Of a stretch of DNA of 8,570 nt, positions 5,818-8,570 are shown in pieces. Source of the DNA: an uncultured Micrococcales bacterium (lineage in GTDB: Bacteria; Actinomycetota; Actinomycetes; Actinomycetales; Microbacteriaceae); assembly GCA_903893675.1 (NCBI GenBank), contig CAITNA010000014.1:1-8570 (forward strand). Reading direction: 5' to 3'. A model generated the notes under the pieces. That model was not told the origin of the DNA and searched no databases. It worked only from the letters and a program-made list of their open reading frames with translations. The first letter of the stretch is position 1. The number at the start of each line of letters is the position of its first letter. The position numbers and the translations under genes are program-made.

Positions 5818-6027
5818 ATGCCAGGTCGCGGAGAGTTCTATGACAACGGAAATCGCCGTTTCAAAGGCAAGTCTGTCAGCGGCAAGATGCAGGGCCACTG
5901 GGAGTTCTATCGCAAGGATGGCTCACTGATGCGTTCGGGCAGCTTCGATCAGGATCGCCAGGTCGGCATTTGGAAAACCTTCGACCGCGATGGTCGATTG
6001 GTCAAAGAGACCAATTTCGGCGATTAG
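5818..6027 (+). CDS. Small MORN/YwqK-like repeat protein of unknown function
   Basis: The 69-residue protein consists almost wholly of three degenerate repeats of the MORN/YwqK kind. They begin near Gly5 (GEFYDNGNRRFKG), Gly26 (GHWEFYRKDGSLMRSGSF) and Gly50 (GIWKTFDRDGRLVKE). Each shows the pattern Gly-x-aromatic, then aromatic-x-x-(Asp/Asn)-Gly, as in proteins often annotated as 'YwqK family antitoxin'. No toxin gene is adjacent, so that label should not be read as a function. There is no signal peptide or membrane segment. It begins 13 bp after fba, with only a weak GAG as a possible ribosome-binding site and no good -10 at leaderless distance. It is probably cotranscribed with fba and translated by coupling. 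The repeat pattern makes it a real gene despite its size. The frame is open upstream to 5611 inside fba, but ATG 5818 starts just before the first repeat. Its stop overlaps the stop of the convergent ispH. Confidence 0.8.
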   Translation: MPGRGEFYDNGNRRFKGKSVSGKMQGHWEFYRKDGSLMRSGSFDQDRQVGIWKTFDRDGRLVKETNFGD

Positions 6028-7043
6028 CGCTTGGCTTTATTCTCGGTGTTTTCGCCAGAGGCCTTGAGGTCTTTGCGAAGTTCCTTCGGCAGCGAGAACT
6101 GAACGTCTTCTTCTGCGGTCTGCACGGTGTGAACGTCGCCGAAGCCGCGCTTTGCCAAATCGGCTAGCACCTCATCCACGAGCTCTTCAGGCACGGATGC
6201 ACCACTCGAGACGCCGACGGTGGCGACACCTTCGAACCACTCGTCCTTGATTTCAGATGCAAAGTCGACGCGGTATGACTGCTTCGCACCGGCGAGCTTC
6301 GCAACCTCGACCAGGCGAACAGTGTTGGAAGAGTTTGCAGAACCGACGACGATTACGAGATCGCTTGCAGCGCCAACCTTCTTAATTGCAACCTGACGGT
6401 TCTGGGTGGCATAGCAAATGTCGTCGCTCGGTGGGTTTTGAATGGTCGGGTATTTCTCGCGAAGCTTGAGAACTGTGGTCATGGTCTCGTCGACCGAAAG
6501 AGTGGTCTGCGAAAGCCAGACAACCTTCGATGGGTCTTTGACCGAGGTGCGCGAAATCGATTCGTCTTGGTCGACGATCTGAACAATTTCTGGCGCTTCG
6601 CCGGCTGTGCCCTCAACTTCTTCGTGACCCTCGTGGCCCACCAAGAAAATGTCATAGCCCTCTTTGGCGAAGCGCTGCACTTCGCGGTGCACCTTGGTCA
6701 CCAGCGGGCAGGTGGCGTCGATGGTGTTCAGGCCGCGAGCCTCGGCGGCTGCGACAACGGCGGGGCTCACGCCGTGAGCCGAAAACACCAGGATGCTGCC
6801 CTCGGGGACCTCGTCGACCTCATCGACGAAGATGGCGCCGCGGCGCTCGAGGGTGCTGACCACGTGCTTGTTGTGAACGATCTGCTTGCGCACATAGATC
6901 GGGGCGCCGTAGTGGTCGAGGGCCTTCTCAACCGCAATCACGGCTCGGTCGACACCGGCGCAGTAACCGCGAGGCGAAGCCAGCAGAACCTTCTTGCCCA
7001 GGTTTTCGGGCAAATTGGTCGGGGTATTCTTGAGAACGGTCAC
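6024..7043 (-). CDS. ispH: 4-hydroxy-3-methylbut-2-enyl diphosphate reductase IspH (LytB)
   Basis: The 339-residue product is the iron-sulfur enzyme that makes IPP and DMAPP from HMBPP, the last step of the MEP isoprenoid pathway. The three cluster cysteines are in PRGYCAGV (Cys28), DATCPLV (Cys112) and DDICYAT (Cys210). Substrate-site blocks are present: VHNKHVV (His57), GHEEVEGT (139-146, His140 and Glu142), SQTTLS (178-183) and GSANSSNT (234-241). There is a ~16-residue N-terminal extension before the conserved core and a charged C-terminal tail of about 20 residues. The GTG start at 7043 has no Shine-Dalgarno but has TAGACT exactly 6 nt upstream. The stop TAA overlaps the TAG of the convergent MORN-like gene (shared bases 6025-6026), leaving no intergenic terminator. 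xseA is divergent, 43 bp away. Confidence 0.97.
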   Translation of the reverse strand: MTVLKNTPTNLPENLGKKVLLASPRGYCAGVDRAVIAVEKALDHYGAPIYVRKQIVHNKHVVSTLERRGAIFVDEVDEVPEGSILVFSAHGVSPAVVAAAEARGLNTIDATCPLVTKVHREVQRFAKEGYDIFLVGHEGHEEVEGTAGEAPEIVQIVDQDESISRTSVKDPSKVVWLSQTTLSVDETMTTVLKLREKYPTIQNPPSDDICYATQNRQVAIKKVGAASDLVIVVGSANSSNTVRLVEVAKLAGAKQSYRVDFASEIKDEWFEGVATVGVSSGASVPEELVDEVLADLAKRGFGDVHTVQTAEEDVQFSLPKELRKDLKASGENTENKAKR

Positions 7044-7055
7044 GCCTCAAGTCTA
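7044..7055 (-). promoter_or_regulatory. Putative -10 element of ispH (leaderless start)
   Basis: On the minus strand TAGACT (7055 to 7050) matches TAnnnT, and six bases (TGAGGC) separate it from the GTG at 7043. Transcription would therefore begin at the start codon. TGAGGC is not a good Shine-Dalgarno, and its spacing to GTG is too short. Confidence 0.5.
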
Positions 7056-7073
7056 AATGTCGGGGCGACGAGT

Positions 7074-7086
7074 CAGGCTAGGGATG
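7074..7086 (+). promoter_or_regulatory. Putative -10 element of xseA (leaderless start)
   Basis: CAGGCT (7074-7079) followed by the 7-nt spacer AGGGATG precedes the ATG at 7087. It aligns without gaps to the element in front of xseB, where the hexamer is TAGGCT. No Shine-Dalgarno or clear -35 is visible. Confidence 0.4.
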
Positions 7087-8310
7087 ATGAGCGAGAACGA
7101 ATTCGACGGCGCCCCAGCGGCCCCTCGAAACAGCGCATCTGACGCCCCTTGGCCGGTCTCAAAATTCTCAAACGGGCTGCTCGAACACATTCGCAAGCTC
7201 GGCACTGTCTGGGTTGAAGGCCAGTTGGCCAAGGTCACCCGCCAGGGCACCAGCACCTTCGCAGAACTTCGCGACCTCGTCGAAGACATGACCGTCTCGA
7301 TTCACAAATTTGGCGGCGGCCTGCCTGCCGACCTGCAAAACGGCGATCGCGTTGCGGTTCTGCTCAAACCAGACTTCTGGAAGAAGAGCGGTCGCGTCTC
7401 GAACCAGGTTTTCGAGATTCGCAAAGTCGGCATGGGCGAACTGCTCGAGCGCATTCAACGCCTGCGCGAACAACTTGCCGTCGAGGGCCTGAGCTCACCA
7501 GAGCGCAAACAACCACTGCCCTTCCTGCCGAATTGCATCGGCCTAATCACCAGCCGCGACTCGGATGCCGAAAAAGACGTTTTGCAAAACGCAAAGCTTC
7601 GCTGGCCAGAGGTTCAGTTCAAGATGATCTACACCAAGGTCTCTGGCGACTCGGCTGCTCCTGAAATCATCCGTGCAATTCAAACCTTGGATGCAGACCC
7701 CGAGATCGATGTCATCTTCGTCGCGCGTGGTGGCGGAGCCTTCGGCGACCTGCTCGTGTTCAGCGACGAGGCGCTCGTGCGCGCGGCCGCGGCTGCGAAG
7801 ACTCCGCTGGTCTCGGCCATTGGCCACGAGAACGACCGCCCGGTTCTCGACGATGTCGCAGACCTTCGCGCCTCGACTCCGACCGACGCAGCCAAGCGCG
7901 TTGTGCCCGACGTGGTGCAAGAGCGCGCCAACATCGACGCCCTGCTAAAGCGCGGCTTCGTGCGCCTCGCGAACCTCGTCGACAACCAGATCAGCCTGCT
8001 TGCTGGCCTTCGCACCCGCCCGGTGCTGGCCAACCCATACACGTTTATTGAGCTGCACGAGGTCGAGGTGGCCGACCTGATCGCCGGCGCCCGCGACTGG
8101 CTGAGCAACCTGCTCGAGCACGAGACCAAAGACGTCGACCACGCTCGCCGCCTTGCCGTATCACTCAGCCCACAGTCGACCCTCGACCGTGGCTACTCGG
8201 TGGGTCGCACCGAGGCCGGCGAAGTGCTGCGCGATGCATCCAAGATCAAAGCCGGAACCAAGTTGCGCCTGCGACTTGCGAAGGGCGAAACCACAGCGAC
8301 TGCCGACTAG
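7087..8310 (+). CDS. xseA: Exonuclease VII large subunit XseA
   Basis: The 407-residue product is the catalytic subunit of exonuclease VII, a metal-independent nuclease that degrades single-stranded DNA from both ends to short oligonucleotides, in complex with XseB. An N-terminal OB-fold covers about residues 22-115 (WVEGQLAKVTRQGTSTFAELRD near 42-63). The catalytic core follows, with VARGGG (212-217), SAIGHE (243-248) and then the conserved DDVADLRASTPTDAAKR (255-271). A helical region and the C-terminal SPQSTLDRGYSV (361-372) complete the family pattern. It is shorter than E. coli XseA (456 residues), mostly in the helical region, as expected for actinobacteria. Start choice: the frame opens at ATG 7057 and has ATGs at 7084 and 7087. 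I chose 7087 because it aligns with the xseB start region and gives the N-terminus MSE. xseB follows after 51 bp. Confidence 0.95.
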   Translation: MSENEFDGAPAAPRNSASDAPWPVSKFSNGLLEHIRKLGTVWVEGQLAKVTRQGTSTFAELRDLVEDMTVSIHKFGGGLPADLQNGDRVAVLLKPDFWKKSGRVSNQVFEIRKVGMGELLERIQRLREQLAVEGLSSPERKQPLPFLPNCIGLITSRDSDAEKDVLQNAKLRWPEVQFKMIYTKVSGDSAAPEIIRAIQTLDADPEIDVIFVARGGGAFGDLLVFSDEALVRAAAAAKTPLVSAIGHENDRPVLDDVADLRASTPTDAAKRVVPDVVQERANIDALLKRGFVRLANLVDNQISLLAGLRTRPVLANPYTFIELHEVEVADLIAGARDWLSNLLEHETKDVDHARRLAVSLSPQSTLDRGYSVGRTEAGEVLRDASKIKAGTKLRLRLAKGETTATAD

Positions 8311-8315
8311 CGGCA
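8301..8315 (+). repeat. Small inverted repeat around the xseA stop codon
   Basis: TGCCG (8301-8305) and CGGCA (8311-8315) are perfect reverse complements around the loop ACTAG, which contains the TAG stop (8308-8310). With 5 bp and no adjacent T-tract (TTTT only at 8328) it is too weak to call a terminator. Confidence 0.5.
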
Positions 8316-8348
8316 CGGGCACAGAAGTTTTGAAAACAGAAGCGAAAG

Positions 8349-8361
8349 TAGGCTAGAGATT
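8349..8361 (+). promoter_or_regulatory. Putative -10 element of xseB (leaderless start)
   Basis: TAGGCT (8349-8354) fits TAnnnT and is followed by the 7-nt spacer AGAGATT and then ATG 8362. The only -35-like sequence, TTGAAA (8330-8335), is 13 bp away, shorter than the usual 16-18. The gene may also be read from the xseA promoter. Confidence 0.4.
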
Positions 8362-8570
8362 ATGAGCGAAAAGAAGCTGCCAGAGGTTTCAACTCTGAGC
8401 TACGAGCAGGCGCTCGATGAACTGCACGCCGTTGTTACCGCACTCGAGTCGGGCAGCACCTCGCTCGACGAGTCGATGGCAATGTGGGAGCGCGCCGAGG
8501 CACTGGCCGACCACTGCGAGAAGCAGCTTGCCGGCGCTCGCAAGAAGCTCGACGACGTTATCGCCAAGAA
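8362..8570 (+). CDS. xseB: Exonuclease VII small subunit XseB, 3' end cut off by the window edge
   Basis: Sixty-nine codons plus two bases are visible before the window ends. XseB proteins are usually 70-85 residues long, so the gene is nearly complete. The family core is clear: LSYEQALDELHAVVTALESG (about residues 12-31), then the SLDESMAMWERAEALADHCEK segment (34-54), matching the two-helix hairpin by which several XseB copies bind the helical region of XseA. It has no catalytic residues of its own. The ATG at 8362 leaves a short N-terminal extension before the core. It follows xseA by 51 bp on the same strand, the usual order for the two subunits. Confidence 0.93.
   Translation, partial: MSEKKLPEVSTLSYEQALDELHAVVTALESGSTSLDESMAMWERAEALADHCEKQLAGARKKLDDVIAK

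Noticed and set aside
5818..6027. Calling the MORN-like gene an antitoxin
   Set aside because: The YwqK 'antitoxin' label comes from repeat similarity only; no toxin gene is next to it.
7057..7086. Longer xseA start at ATG 7057
   Set aside because: The extra ten residues would come from the promoter region, and the match to the xseB start region favours ATG 7087.
6438..7142. 234-codon plus-strand open frame opposite ispH
   Set aside because: Its composition reflects the antisense of ispH, it has no recognisable motifs, and it crosses the ispH and xseA start regions.
8327..8337. Palindrome GTTTTGAAAAC and the flanking direct repeat ACAGAAG before xseB
   Set aside because: Arms of 5 bp with a one-base centre cannot form a good hairpin, and short A/T-rich repeats like this arise by chance.

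Overview
The window reads as ordinary core chromosome of an actinobacterium, most likely a Microbacteriaceae-type organism of moderate GC (mid-50s percent by eye). Reasons: the protein sequences look actinobacterial (class II aldolase, GlpX, short XseA, XseB with an 'MWERAE' motif). Genes are packed tightly on both strands. Many starts lack a Shine-Dalgarno and instead have a -10-like hexamer 6-8 nt upstream of ATG/GTG, the layout expected of leaderless mRNAs. ychF, ispH, xseA/xseB and glpX also lie near one another in other actinobacteria such as Mycobacterium. I see no mobile element, CRISPR array, tRNA or rRNA, and no gene I could call a new system.

Layout, left to right: ychF (minus, 3' end outside the window); a small DEDDh exonuclease (plus); rmuC (plus) with a clear terminator; a 195-bp gap holding two terminator-like hairpins and a putative promoter; a 1-phosphofructokinase-type PfkB kinase (plus); glpX, class II fructose-1,6-bisphosphatase (minus); fba, class II aldolase (plus); a 69-residue MORN/YwqK-like protein (plus); ispH (minus); xseA and the start of xseB (plus). 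No stretch over 300 bp lacks a gene.

Two themes connect the genes. The first is nucleic-acid processing: the DEDDh exonuclease, RmuC, and both subunits of exonuclease VII. The second is the fructose-phosphate node of glycolysis/gluconeogenesis: a PfkB-type sugar-phosphate kinase, the opposing bisphosphatase and the aldolase sit side by side on alternating strands. YchF (ribosome-associated ATPase) and IspH (last step of the MEP isoprenoid pathway) are housekeeping genes.

The most interesting signals are regulatory. Seven of the ten genes look leaderless, while only the two glycolytic plus-strand genes have a canonical Shine-Dalgarno. Two divergent gene pairs appear to share overlapping -10 elements. 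A terminator-like hairpin sits directly in front of the kinase's ribosome-binding site. xseA and xseB share an almost identical 21-bp start region. The aldolase carries Thr where the family normally has a conserved Asn.
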